DNA of 64,000 bases, from the NCBI RefSeq assembly GCF_030247185.1, contig NC_080571.1, positions 70,656,172 through 70,720,171 on the forward strand, in the 5' to 3' direction. Under the pieces are notes generated by a model that was given only the letters and a program-made list of their open reading frames with translations, did not search any database and was not told the origin of the DNA. A program made the translations under genes and the position numbers. Shown piece after piece: positions 43,795 to 56,082 of this stretch (the first letter of the stretch is position 1; the number at the start of each line of letters is the position of its first letter). Source of the DNA: Malaya genurostris (taxonomy: Eukaryota > Arthropoda > Insecta > Diptera > Culicidae).

Positions 43795-45022
43795 AGGAGT
43801 GTATCGAAAATAAGCTATCCACATACATTTGTATTGTACGCATGTATTTGTGATGGTTTTTTATGCTCAGATCACAGTTTGTGCGGTTGAAATTCTGCGT
43901 TTTCAAAATGTCGCGTATTGAAAAGGAAGTGAAAATTAAGGTTCTGGATACATGGCTAAGTGAGAAGGGTATTGCTATGCGAAAATTGGCGAAGCGGTTT
44001 GTAATTCATCATGCCAGTGTTAGAACCATCCTTAATAATTTTGGGGAACACTATTACTTGGATGATCTACCAGGAAGAGACAGAAAACCCGGTTCTTCAA
44101 ACCCGAAACTGGACCAGAAAGTGGTATCTCTAATCATGAAGAACAAATCGATGTCAATACGTGATTTGGCCAAAAAAGCAGGATCGAGTGTCGGAATGAT
44201 CCAGCGTATCAAGAGGGGAAATCACCTGGAGACCTACAAGAAGCAGAAAATCTAGAAACAAAGTGTAGAACAGAAGAAGCGAACAGCAACAAGGGCTCGG
44301 AAATTGTATTCGCGTCTTTTGCAGTGTCCGGATGCATGCGTTTTAATGGACGATGAGACTTATGTAAAAAAGGACTCAAAAACCCTTCCAGTTCCACAAT
44401 ACTTTACTGTCGTCGTTGGGGAGGATGTGATCGATGCGGACAGGTCGATTCAAGTAGAGAAATTCGGTCGAACTGTACTGGCATGGCAAGCAATATGTTC
44501 CTGTGGTTTGAAGTCAACCATTTTTTTACACTACCGAAACTATAAATGCAGAAATCTATCGATCTGAGTGTCTCCAGAAGAGATTGCTGCCGTTATATAA
44601 GAAGCATAGTACACCTACACTGTTTTGGCCGGATTTAGCGTTGGCTCACTATGCCAAAACCACTCTCAATTGGCTTGCGGAAAAGGGTATAAATTTCGTT
44701 GGGAAAAATATTATTACTGGGCAATCGTGAAGAGAGTCTTCAAGAAGACTGGTAAGGCAGCTGGGAACATGCAGAAGTTAAAGAAAAATATGGACTGAAG
44801 CGTCCAAAAAATGCGTTGCAACACTTGTCCGGATCTTGATGAAGAGCGTTCGATCAAAAGTTCGGAAATTCGTGAAGAAATAACTCAAATTCCATCCGGT
44901 TTTCATTATGCTCAAGTTTAACATCGTACAATAAAGAATCAATTTCTAGTTTGAATAAAATATCGTTTTTCATCATAATTTGAAGGAAAAATTTGGGGAT
45001 AGCTTATTTTCGATATACACCT
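43795..45022 (+). mobile_element. DD37E-type transposon family F2, defective
   Basis: Ends: AGGAGTGTATCGAAAATAAG and, inverted, AGGTGTATATCGAAAATAAG. TA flanks both (43793-43794, 45023-45024). The element is 1228 bp. A 5' fragment of the same family is at 90-587. Confidence 0.88.
43908..44880 (+). pseudogene. F2 transposase pseudogene
   Basis: From ATG 43908 the frame reads MSRIEKEVKIKVLDTWLSEK, HTH GIAMRKLAKRFVIHHASVRT, a second HTH (SIRDLAKKAGSSVGMIQRIK), and a stop at about 44253. In the same general order follow MDDETYVKKDSKTLPVPQYF (first Asp), LAWQAICSCGLKS, a frameshift near 44535, and LFWPDLALAHYAKTTLNWL (second Asp). A deletion removes the segment with the catalytic Glu, and YYWAIVKRVFKKTGKAAGN and the basic tail resume after it. 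It is dead: one nonsense codon, at least one frameshift and a lost Glu. Confidence 0.85.
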
Positions 45023-45082
45023 TATTTGGAATCCGGACAAATTGGCTTAAGTAGCACGTTCCTCGTCAATAGAATTGTAGCG

Positions 45083-45177
45083 CCAGCCATGCAATGGTTC
45101 TGTACACTCTGAATCGGCTGCGAAGTCTGTTGAAACAGAAGGTCAAATTCCACTACAGGAATGTAATACCAAAGCTT
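45083..45177 (+). mobile_element. 3' fragment of the tRNA-derived SINE
   Basis: AGCCATGCAATGGTTCTGTA to AATGTAATACCAAAGCTTT matches the body of the SINE at 33121-33333 with scattered differences. The tRNA-like head is missing. Confidence 0.8.
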
Positions 45178-45184
45178 TATCACG

Positions 45185-45470
45185 TTCCTTTGATTATTTT
45201 AGGAATTATGATAGGTCATAGTTAATATAAGGAACGCGCTGCTTGAGCCAACTGAATTTGAATTTTCATATAAACGATTTTTACATTTCCTTTATACGTT
45301 CGACCTAAGAAACTATTGCATCTACACACATTTCGAAAAAAACATGTGATTTTACATCTTATTAGATGCTCATAAATGGAGCGTCGTAGTTCATGCAAAT
45401 TTACGTGGAAGAACATTCAATTTTGTGTCTTAAATTTTATGGCTTGAAACTTACTGAAATAAAAAAAATG
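45185..45470. other. Non-coding, nothing recognised
   Basis: AT-rich sequence between two SINE-like pieces. Confidence 0.3.
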
Positions 45471-45483
45471 AATTCGGATAGCG

Positions 45484-45568
45484 ACCACCGCGACTTGAAC
45501 CGAGAATCATTGGATCACAAAGTACGTCTCTTAATCGACTGGGCTACAGAAACTCATCCGCTTGACTG
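45484..45568 (-). mobile_element. tRNA-like sequence, probably another SINE head
   Basis: Minus strand: TAGCCCAGTCGATTAAGAG resembles a Pol III box A and CGGTTCAAGTC a box B, about 40 bases apart, followed by CGCGGTGG. The acceptor and anticodon stems do not pair as in a true tRNA. The plus-strand region is bounded on the left by a run of A/T. It is a pseudo-tRNA or SINE remnant. Confidence 0.5.
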
Positions 45569-45599
45569 GTAAAAGGTGCATTTGAATGCATACAGTCGC

Positions 45600-46140
45600 A
45601 CCCGCTAGCTGAATGCACATTACAGTCGAAACCAGTGAAATTCATGCCAATCTAACATGAAGTTATCACAAATGAAATTTTCCGTCATTTGACAAATTAG
45701 GTCTTTATGAATTACATCGTATGAGGGATTCAGTCACCTGTAAAATTCTTTTTTTTTGTGTGTAGTTAGCGGTTAAACGAGCCAATTTTGCTCTACATAC
45801 ATAACCAATTTGAATTTCTCGTGTTCGACACGTTCTGTTGCAGTGATCGTTCTATTAATTGTATTTGAATATGAATTTGAAACCAATATTTGATAAGTAA
45901 TATTCAGGTAAAAAATCGACAGACATACTGAAATCTACTCTAGAGTGTTTACGGGTTCTACGTTTAAATAAGTAAAAATCAAAACGGAATTGATTGTCCA
46001 ATTCTATTGAAACTAACAACATGAACTCTGAAATACGATGTTTTAATGAATGGTGTTAAAACTTTCAATTTAAATTTAAACTCTTAAGTTTTTCATAGCC
46101 TAAGCAATGTGTAATAATTTTATTTTGATCTATTTTGCAG
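45600..46140. other. Non-coding; ends in a splice-acceptor-like tract
   Basis: AT-rich, with a pyrimidine-rich end and TTTTGCAG at 46133-46140, which would suit an intron 3' end. Confidence 0.35.
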
Positions 46141-46244
46141 GTCCGGTTAAACGTCGCCATTTTTGCATCCAGCCGTTTTCTTTGATACCGTCAAAATTCT
46201 ACCCACCAGGAAAATGCGTCCGCGTATCGAGAGCTCAATTGGCG
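46141..46244 (+). CDS. Candidate small internal or first coding exon
   Basis: The stretch sits between an acceptor (CTATTTTGCAG) and a donor (TTGGCG/GTAAGT). An ATG at 46214 with AAA before it opens MRPRIESSIGG up to the donor. No family can be named. The GC content rises here and stays higher to about 47.1 kb, which would also fit a promoter-proximal region. Alternative: chance splice-like words. Confidence 0.3.
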
Positions 46245-47990
46245 GTAAGTTTCCATTCGTGATGTTGTTGTTGTTGTTGTTATTGCTGATATTTGCCCAT
46301 GGACAATTCGGGCTCAACAAATTGTACTGTAAATGGTATTTGAATCTAAAAACAAACATCGGCACGAGCCCCCGCCGTCGCGAGGATTTATTTTGGCAGA
46401 AGTGTGCTTCCTCCGAACGACGCGATCTGGCACAGAAAATTTAGTGTTCTATTTATTTACATACCGGCATACGAGATATCGCTTATCCACGACCCGTCGC
46501 CGTTGATCTAGCGTAAACCTTTCAAACGGAATCGGACGGGAATACCGACGGGATCGGAGTGTTATTTTTACGATTCCTCCGAAGCACGAGGTGCGGTTGA
46601 ACGGAAGCGAAAATAAACTTCATCCTAAATATTGCTAGATACGAACTGGGAAGAACGACGTTCCCCGGCGGATCAGGACCATGGGGGAGGGAAGGGAGAG
46701 AAACTAGCTGCTAAAGTCACCTGTCGCGCTAGAATCGCGCTACTGCTTAATCGGTCGTGGAAGTCAATTTTGTGAACAAAGAACTGATTGACAGGTTTGA
46801 TGGATGACTGACCCTGAGAATTTTTGTCTCTGCTATCCGACCGACATATGACTTTGTTTCCGTAAAAGCGTTCATCGATGACGGACTGCTGTTTTCTTCT
46901 TCGACGTTGGAATTCAGTTTACAGTACAGGCTTAAGTTAATCGTGCCAATTCGGTTACACGACTCCGCGAATCACGATGGTACGTACCGTGGGATACGGT
47001 CGGTGAATGTAAACAAAGTAGAAGGTGTATCGGCTAATCTAAACAGTGACTGCACGTGCGTGTGTGTATTTTTTGTTGTTTCACTGATCAAAATTGACAG
47101 AAGTCTGGTTTAGGAATCGACAACGCGCGCCCATTACAGGAATAATGATGGAGACGCACGGTGATTGAATGTGGGTTTCGAGAACCAGTGCATCATATTG
47201 GGAATATTCCAATGATTCACAGCTAGAAGCAAGCTCTTTTTTTTCGGGAAAATTATTCCACTTGGATGTAAAACAAATCCTCTTGACATAGTTTTATGTG
47301 TCACTACTACCCGTTCGTTCGAGTACGATTCGGTTCGCGTGCTCTCCACTTCTCCGAGAAGCACCCTGTACGGTGACGGAAACAATGCATGAAAATTTGT
47401 CGGACACAATGTTTTCATAAATCAACGCCTGTCATACCGTTGAACGGGCTACTCACGCAAGGCATGTCGAGAGGTATTTGTAGAATTTGTACTGTGAATG
47501 AAGACTGATTGACTTGTGGCAGTGGAGATTTTTTTCTTTCGTAGCTTCGCATCATCGTGAAGATTCAGCATCCTGTTGGTTGGCGGGAAATATTAATGAA
47601 ATCATTTTGATAGCGGTCGTGAAGTAATTATCGAATTGGATGTTGAAAAATAGATACATATATTTATTTAATTATATCAGATTCTTATGTGTCTAGGTCA
47701 AAATAAAATGTGATGAATGACGCATGGAAAACCTATTCATTCTTATAGACGAATTATATTATTGTGGGGCTAATTTCACTGTGCATTTATTGTGGTAACA
47801 TTATTTGCTCTTCAGTATTGCATGAAGCACATCAACACTAATTATTAATACTGTGGCCATTAATTCAAAGTCGGGAGTGTTTGGACGTGAATACGAATTA
47901 TTTTCAAATTTCCAAACCTTTCTTTTGCACTTGGGCGATGTAGTGAGCGACATTTCATTCTCGCATTACCTACTCATTCAATCTACCTGA
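46245..47990. other. GC-richer then AT-rich non-coding region
   Basis: A short TTG microsatellite lies at 46264-46281. From 46350 to 47130 CpG is frequent. ORFs of 60-95 codons occur but lack motifs or splice support. Possibly regulatory or intronic sequence; nothing definite. Confidence 0.35.
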
Positions 47991-47997
47991 GCAGGAA

Positions 47998-48125
47998 GCC
48001 TCATTTCGGTCGAGGTCCAGATCCAAATCCAGAATCCGGGCTCACAATCTTGGTTCAGATTTCAGGTCCAGTATCCCGATCCAGAATCTAGCTTCAAAGG
48101 ACCAGAATCTAACTCCAAAATTTGA
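47998..48125. repeat. Degenerate CCAGATCCAGAATC low-complexity repeat
   Basis: Words such as GTCCAGATCC, CCAGAATCC and CCAGAATCTA recur. It is the reverse-complement type of the tracts at 30755-30840 and 35343-35700. Confidence 0.55.
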
Positions 48126-48357
48126 GAAAAATTATGAACACCCGAGTGATTCAATCAAACTGAATCAGTAAATTTGTCCCTATGAACTAACCACGACATA
48201 TTCATTCATTGAAATTGTCAAATCTTCCTTTTTTGCTTTCATCAGTTCCGCCTGTTTTAATTGTGTGGTAGGGTATGCTGGTCATGAATAAACGATAACG
48301 CTATATGAGTGCACCGTTACAATTCAAAAAGCAATGAAAAGAAAGCTTGTAGAATTG

Positions 48358-48411
48358 ACGCAATCTTTTGTGACGCAATCTTTTGTGACGCAATCTTTTG
48401 TAACGCAATTC
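48358..48411. repeat. 15-bp tandem repeat, three units plus partial
   Basis: ACGCAATCTTTTGTG is repeated three times, followed by a shortened unit (ACGCAATTC). Confidence 0.9.
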
Positions 48412-48829
48412 ACAAGATTGTCATACTTAGGAAGTGTGATGAAAAAATGCCAGTTATATTATTATTCACGTTATCCGCTAATTAGTTATGTCGCTAATAT
48501 TACCCATCCGCATCTATTTTTTCTTTGAATAACTTCAAAATAGTCTTCAGTGTGTAGTAGCTTTCCCTTGAAAATATCAATCTTGGTTCGCTTACAATCT
48601 GAACACAAAAATAAACAGTTTATTATCGTCGTACAACCGTATCACCTTTCGATTAAAGTGGTAACTTGCCAAATCGAGCTAGAATTTCACAGAGTGCTTG
48701 GTTTTTAAATTCGCAGCTATATCATCGGTTATCAGAACCTATATGAAATCGCTCATCCAGAAAAGACAAATGTGTTTCAAAATCAAAAAAAAAGCTTGTC
48801 CATGCAAATCCGTACAGCTATATCAAGTG
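48412..48829. other. Non-coding, nothing recognised
   Basis: AT-rich spacer before the LINE fragment. Confidence 0.35.
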
Positions 48830-51635
48830 TTTTTTTCCATAAATACGTTTATTTCTTAAGGCAATTTACATAAGTTTTTCTTCGCCGTATCATCACTTTT
48901 ACAAAGAATTCTTAACCTAATATAATACTAATATAGTCACAGCGATTTGAGTTTAATAAAACATATTCCTCTTATTTTTGAAATATCATATTAGCTATTT
49001 CGTTATTTATTATTAAATCAACTTAAGAACATTATTTGAACCAAGCGATTAACTGCTAAAAATTATAAAATGAGCTGAAATTTTTTATAAATTTTGTCGT
49101 TGATTTCGTAACCTATTTTGAGTTTGTTTGTATCAGCACATCATTTTTATTAAAATTTTGCTATTGGATGAACTAACGAACGCAGTAGGAGTCAGAACTA
49201 ACCCTTAAAAAGGGTCAATTATTAAATTTAAACTTCAATTGTTTTTATGAAATGACAAAGAAGTTTCATGTAAGAAAGGTCACGACAAGCAAGAATGTCT
49301 CGAACTGGGACATTGGATAGTCTACCTTGGGTACGCAAGGAATTCATTAGTTGAGATCTGACGTCACGATACTCAACGCATGTCCAAACGACATGGTCAA
49401 TATCGCGATAGCCTTCGCCACAAGCACAATGATTAGTTTCGGAAAGTCCAATTCGAAGGAGATGTGCATCTAACGTGTAGTGATTGGACATGAGTCTGGA
49501 CATCAAACGAATGAAGTCCCTACTCACATCCAGCCCCTTGAACCATGTCTTTGTCGATATTTTAGGAATAATTGAGTGCATCCACCGACCCAGATCATCT
49601 CTATCCCAAAAAGCTTGCCAGCTGGCAAGTGTTCTTTGGCGAGTCGCGCTATAAAATTCGTTGAAAGCAATCGGTCGCTCATCAATTTCACCTTCAATAG
49701 CACCACGTTTGGCAAAACTATTGGCTCTTTCATTGCATGGAATGGAGCAATGAGCCGGGACCCAAACTATTGTGATTTGATAATTATTGTTCAATATGTC
49801 GTTCAGGCACTGTTTTATTTTGCCCAAGAAAAACGGTTCATTTTTGCCAGCAGCGTTTGAGCGAATGGCTTCAATTGCACTCAGACTATCTGTGAAGAGG
49901 AAATAATGGTTTGGAGATAATGTGACGATTACATTCAAGCTATAATGAACTGCTGCTAACTCTGCTATATAAACAGATGCAGGTTCTTGAAACTTGAATG
50001 AGGCCAAAACATTATTGTTAAACATACCGAACCCTGTCGCTTCTGCAATTCGCGATCCGTCCGTGTAAAACATTTTCTCAGAGTCAATATGCCTGAACTT
50101 ACTTGAAAATATTTTTGGGATTTCCATAGAGCGTAGGTGATCCGGGATTCCACGCACTTCGCGCTGCATGGATGTGTCGAAAAATAAAGTTGAGTCAGGT
50201 ACATTTAGGAGGCTGACACGGATAGGAATATATCTTGAAGGGTTGATTTCCTGTGACATATGGTTAAAATATACTGTCATGAATCTTGTTTGAGATTAAA
50301 GCTCAACTAGCCTTTCGAAGTTATTAATAACCAGAGGATTCAGTATCTCACATCTTATTCGCAGTCGCGACGGAAGCTCCCAAAAACGATACTTCAATGG
50401 AAGAACTCCCGCCAGAACTTCAAGACTCATTGTATGTGTCGAATGCATGCAGCCTAGGGCAATTCGCAAACAACGGTACTGAATTCGCTCAAGTTTGATA
50501 ATATGAGAATTTGCAGCGGAACGAAAGCAAACGCATCCATATTCCATCACTGAAAGTGTCGTTGTCTGATACAATTTTATTAGATCTTCCGGATGAGCAC
50601 CCCACCAAGATCCTGTTATTGTTCGAAAAAAATTTACTCTTTGTTGACATTTTGTTATCAGAAACCTTATGTGTCCTCCCCACGTGAATTTGGAATCAAA
50701 CCACACCCTGAGTTATTTGAAAGTCAAAACCTGTTGGATCATTCTTCCCATCATATGAAGCTTAAGTTGCGCGGGATCATGCTTTCTTGAAAAGACGACC
50801 AGCTCTGTTTTCTCCGCAGAGAATTCTATACCCAGATGAACAGCCCAAACGGACAATTTATCTAAGGTACCTTGCAATGGTTTATGCAGATCAATAGCTT
50901 TGGATCCAGTTACTGAAACCACGCCATCATCTGCCAATTGTCTTAGTGTACATGGGGTTACAAGACAGCTGTCAATGTCGTTTACATAGAAATTTTACAG
51001 GAGCGGGCTGAGGCATGAGCCTTGCGGGAGACCCATGTAGCTAATTCTGAATGTTGCCAAATCGTCATGTATAAAATACATGCACTTCTCTGACTAAAGG
51101 TTGTGCAAATAATTATTTATAACCGCTGGAAGTCCATGTTGGTGGAGCTTGTCTGAAAGAACATCAATTGAAACTGAATCATATGCTCCTTTAATGTCTA
51201 AAAATACAGAGGCCATTTGTTGTTTTTGTGCGAAGGCAATTTGGATGTCAGACGAAAGCAATGCGAGGCAATCATTCGTCCCTTTATTTCTTCGGAAGCC
51301 AAATTGAGTATCTGACAACAAACCTTTCGTCTCGACCCAAGTGTCGAGACGTCGTAGAATAATTTTTTCGAACAATTTTCTGATGCAGAACAACATCGCA
51401 ATGGGTCTATATGAGTTGTGATTGGAAGCTGGTTTCCCCGGCTTTTGAATGGCGATAACTTTCACTTGTCTCCAGTCAGGTGGAACAATATTTTGCTCAA
51501 GAAACTTGTTGAACAATTCCAAGAAACGTCTTTTTGCGAGGTCGGGCAGATTCTTCGCCAAATTAAATTTAATTCTGTCCAACCCAGGAGCGTTATTGTT
51601 ACAAGACATGAGTGCTATGGAAAATTCCATCATTG
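48830..51635 (-). mobile_element. 5'-truncated, mutated copy of the LINE
   Basis: On the minus strand this copy begins at the equivalent of 13179 in the full element and runs through the 3' UTR to a short T-run (A-tail on the minus strand) at 48830. It lies in inverted orientation to the full copy, 33 kb away. No target-site duplication was found. 5' truncation is typical of target-primed reverse transcription. Confidence 0.92.
49228..51633 (-). pseudogene. ORF2 pseudogene (part of RT, RNase H, C-terminus)
   Basis: The order is: RT fragment from MMEFSIALMSCNNNAPGLDR to the palm (GFRRNKGTNDC, FLDIKGAYDSV), a broken piece with MADDGVVSV, then FKYL/VWFDSK with a stop in place of Tyr (near 50709), and a piece ending ERLVEL with TAA at about 50296. 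An intact 350-codon segment (49228-50280) follows with the RNase H motifs YTDGS, IAELAAVHY and FTDSLSAIEAI. WVPAHCSIPCNERAN shows Gly-to-Cys and Asp-to-Asn changes at conserved positions, so the RNase H would be impaired. Several nonsense and frameshift changes make it non-functional. Similarity to the full copy is high. Confidence 0.9.
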
Positions 51636-51639
51636 TTGA

Positions 51640-53880
51640 GATGAAAAAGGCAAAAAATCATTTTCTATGCCTACTTGTCCAAACCTGTCGCAGCTCGCTT
51701 CAATCACACCGACGACATCGCACCCCACCGAACCCTGCCGCACCATACCGATTCGCTCGCGCGGGGCACTTTGCATACAGCGCGCGTATACAAAAAATCA
51801 AATATTTCAAAAACCCTATTTGAGCACAACATTTTTTTGTAGATTATGAAAACCAGTAACATATGCAACATTTTAGCATTTAACAAAAACAAAAATCGCG
51901 TGAAGAAGGTACTGTAATATCGATTTCTTTGGAAAATTTAAGTAGAAAGTTTAGTAAAATTGAACATTTATAAACAAATTTTTCTTCATTCTATGACAAA
52001 AATAGTTGTTTATCCAATTGCAAAGTTTCGTATAATTCGAAAGAGAACTTGAGTTTCAGGAAGCATTACAATGGAAAGGTACATAATTGTAAATGTAACT
52101 AAAAATGTTATAAAAAATTCGAATATCGAAGAAAAATTTCACAAACATGTTCGTAGATACTAATACTACAAAACAATAATACTTATTGTAAAATCGTTTA
52201 CTTCGTGAAAAAGGGGGGTGGGGGGGGGGGGGGGGGGGGGTGGACACTTCAGAAATTTTTACTCTATTGGAATAAAAAATATTCAATATTATTTTATGTT
52301 TTTTTTTGTGACAAAATCTTCTTCATGTACAACAAATTTCATTAAAATCTGAGAGAGTGCTGCTAACATTTGTTCGAGTTGGTGCGAAATTCGTCTTTTT
52401 TATCTGGTACAAAGTGTTCGATCATACCGTGATCATACATCTGGTAGTGCGACAACTTCTTCTGGACGAGTCCTGTTGAAGGAGGAATCCCTAGAGAAAG
52501 GATTTGAATTAAAACTCACTTTAGCAGCAGCAACAACAACTTATTTCACTACCAGGTGCAGCGTTGAGTGAATTTTCAATTTGTGTAGCACGGCTGTTTC
52601 TGATCAATAGCGATGCTTGCTCATCTGGTTGGCAGCAGGAAGCTTTTATCTAGTTCCGTCATCCTGCATCGATACCACAATCGCAACCTTATATGTTGTC
52701 CACTTCTTCCTCAAACCTTGTTCTGATTGGCTCTTTCCGCAATTTAACTGCTGTACCTGTGAAAGTTAAAAGTTCTCGAATCGACAGGAAAGTTAAAATC
52801 ATTCGACGTTGATGTTTTGAATGAGAATGATCCAGACTCTTTCTGTGAGCTCAATTGCCGCTGTCATTTATTTTCCGAGTAAAATCGTGCATGAGTTATC
52901 AATTGTGCATTCACTGACCAGAGGAATTACCTTGGGCGTAAATTAAATTGGGTTGAAACTGGATTGAACCTAAGCTCGAATATATAACGTCGCAGATCCA
53001 TTGGTTAGCAGGTTCAATCAAAGTGCTACGAGGATTTTTTTTGCCAAAATCGGCAAACCAAAGATCACACCTCCATTCTAAATACGTTGCGAATTAGAAT
53101 GAAATGGTTTCGGAGTTTTGAATGATTACTTCGTCTTGCTACAAAATAGAAATTTTATTTTCGTGCTCATTCGGTACCATTTTACTATACTATCTTTTTT
53201 CATTACAGAATATAACAAGTGAGCTGTGCGAAAAGATTTACAACAATTTTATTGTTTGTAAATGATACGCTTGTGAAGTAACGTAATGTATCTGACCCTG
53301 ATATTTTTGGCGTTCAAACACCCCATCATTTACCATCAATTTTATCACATTAGTGTGAAATACCTATCGATCTACGTTCACTATTGCGAAGCAACGAAAG
53401 CTCAATAAGTTGCCGAACAGCACGGGAAACACACCAATGCAGTGTCGACGAAGGAACACGGAACAGTGCCACACCATGATAACAGAATCAGATGGTCCAT
53501 TTTTACCGACATATAACGGCTCCCGTAATCTAATTTGTATGTGATTTTATTCCTAGACTCCATCAGTGAGCTTCTGTATGGGTTCATCAGTTTACTGGTT
53601 ATTCCTGGATTTTAAATATGTTACTGTCCCCATCACACATGTAACCTATAGGCAAAAATTAACCCTCATTGATAGCTACTCTATACATTCAAAGTACTAC
53701 TGATAACTAGGACTGTAGAATCGATAGTTTTCAAACAATGTCTGCATGCATCATAATGGCGGTGTTGTCCATAACTTTCGTATTCACGAGGGACGATTTT
53801 GCCGTTCCATGAGCACCAGAAAAAAATACCGATAATATCGATTTGGAAACCCTACACTCGACGGGTTACGACAACAGTTC
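51640..53880. other. Non-coding region with a G-run
   Basis: No supported gene. A GC-rich patch at 51710-51785 (CGCACC-rich) has no recognisable content. A pure G run is at 52220-52240. Short open frames (for example 53402-53587 minus) show no motif. Confidence 0.4.
52213..52240. repeat. Poly-G tract
   Basis: Six G, one T, then 21 consecutive G. The complementary strand is a C-run that yields a meaningless poly-Pro frame. Confidence 0.95.
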
Positions 53881-53899
53881 GCAAATCTCTTTCACTGTT

Positions 53900-54629
53900 T
53901 ATCGAGGAAGTTCCCCTAGTGCTCTTGACCTAGCATGCGACTTCCACGTTTCCCCGGAACCTAACAGCAGCAGCCCCTTCGCCTCTCGATTCTGATACTG
54001 CTGTAGCGTGTCACATGGAATCGAGCACGTCGGTAGCCGTGGCACCAATACCACCTCAGGCACCCACAAGGCTCGAGGTAGTCCAAACCCGCTAGATACC
54101 GAAAGTCAGTCGTCCGCAGGCAACCGGCACGATGGGACAGTCGTTCTTCTATTTAGCACCGCAACTGCAGTTCGCTAGAAAAAAAAGAAACAAGAAGAAT
54201 CCCCGCGCGATGAATCAGTGAGTTTTGGTACTGAATAACTGTACAGCTCTCGGAGGGTTTTCGAAAGTCGATTTCGGGACGGGCTATTGAGCGAATGCTT
54301 TTGCGTGCATCTTTTCCAGAGCAGTTAACGCGCGGCAACGAATTCGTCTTCGGTTTCAGTGGACGTTTCGAGCGGTGTCAAGTGAAAGTTGGTTCCCCTT
54401 CCGGTCATCAGAAGGATGCTTGGGCTCAGTGAAATACCGTTCTGCGGACCGTTCGTTGATTGATTGAATCTTCCTATTTGTGTACACGGAAAATACTACG
54501 TTTATTAATTATTAATATAGCTAATATTTAATGTTAAACGCAAATCTGTGATAATTTGAACAGTTCCATTAGAAATGGATAAGGGCAGGATCATGAGAAA
54601 GCACCTTTATAACATAACATACGAAAGCG
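53900..54629 (+). promoter_or_regulatory. Candidate promoter, leader and first coding exon
   Basis: From about 53.9 to 54.48 kb the sequence is CpG- and GC-rich with a TTTCAGTGGAC initiator-like word at 54344. An ATG at 54575 opens MDKGRIMRKHLYNITYES and meets the donor AAGCG/GTAAGTG at 54629/54630 with a split Gly codon. No homologue can be named from 18 residues. A real first exon is plausible but only the donor and composition support it. Confidence 0.35.
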
Positions 54630-56082
54630 GTAAGTGTAATCTCCGGATTAAACAATGTTGCGGTTTAGTGTGACACAGGTGCTTAACGATTCAAATTGTG
54701 GCATCGATTATCGGTACTAAATTGACGTGTAGTTTTGTAAATTGGCTCAAGTTAATTTACTCGTTCTTGTTCTGTTATTTTTGTGCGAGCGTTTCAACGA
54801 AGAACTACTGAAAACCTGCTTTAATCCACCTAGTGGAGCAATGGGGCTTTTTTATAATAGTTGATATGGAAAATTTAAACCAATTCCATTTGAGAATGTT
54901 TCATGACTACTTCCGCTATTGCCGAAACATGACTCCGGAACGGGTATAGCCGAAATATTTCCTATTTCCAGGAGGAGTTTAAAAAAATGGAGGTTTTCGT
55001 TCCTTCATTTCGAGCGTGCAATAAAACAAACTATGAGTTGGCCAATCTTCAATTTTTATGTAGTTATTATTCTTCATTAGAGACTGCTACAAGTGTAAAC
55101 TTTATGTAATCATAACGAGGATAAGGCGGATAGGGTCTAACACTTTCGAAACTTCATTTATTTTTCTTTGTATTTTATAATAGTAAAATAGTATATTTTG
55201 TCAAATTTACAAGTCTATCGGAACAAAATTCTGGAAGTTATGGACCTTTATATTTTCTTATCTCATGCTGCGAAGAGGTAAGAACTTGACGCACGGACAC
55301 AAGAGTTCTGCTTAGATTGACATAAAATTTTGACAAAACATTCTTGAAATATTTTATAATGACAAAATTCAAAGTAATTATATGATTTTGAGAAAGTCGC
55401 CCGCCCGCCCTCTAGATTTTATAAACTAAAAACTTTAAACGCCTTTTTCTCGAAAGTAGGTCGAAAACTACCTTGCCAATTTTCTTCAAATTTCGCACAC
55501 TTTTTCTACGTGTAAAATACCAGATCCCAACGTTGGACAGGTTTTACAGCTACAAAATGGCGGATTTTTTTCGTGAAAAATCGTAGTTTGACTTCAAATA
55601 ACTACCAAAAATCCAAAAAAAAAAAGAAATTAAAATCATGATTTTCAAGAAGCGTCTTCAAAAAATCTCCTTCACCGGCCTATTTCTCAATATATCTTTA
55701 ATCCCGAAAAAAAAACAAAATGTTGTTTAAATAATGCTTTTTGTTATGCGAAAAATTTGCATTTATTTTTTTTACCGATTCCTCTAAAAGAATTTAAGCG
55801 TATTAAACTTTGAATTGTAGTATAATGTATAGTTCCGATGTAAAGCGTATGATATTTGATACTAAACTTACAAAGTTGGGATTAGTGTGTAGGATGTATT
55901 GACAAATTGCCTGTTCAGAAACAGAGTGTATGAAAAACTGTTCTTCCTAGCAACACTGTGCCAAGGAAGTGGTGCCTACGTGCAAATCGGTAGCATTATT
56001 GTACTGTTAACCTCGAAGGAAATTTAAAACTCAATTTTCGAGCTTCGTTTCAATTTTATACTAATATATCGTCAGACACATA
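54630..56082. other. Probably intron or intergenic; nothing recognised
   Basis: Sequence near 54820 (AATCCACCTAGTGGAGCAAT) resembles 32980-33000 (AATCCACCTAGTGGTGTAAT), so a decayed dispersed repeat edge is present. A stretch at 55430-55640 is T/A-rich. No gene. Confidence 0.35.

Noticed and set aside
49228..50280. 350-codon ORF as an independent RNase H gene
   Set aside because: It is the surviving 3' part of a truncated LINE ORF2 with substituted conserved RNase H positions and broken flanks.
52056..52286. Poly-proline peptide on the minus strand
   Set aside because: It is only the translation of the complement of the G-run.
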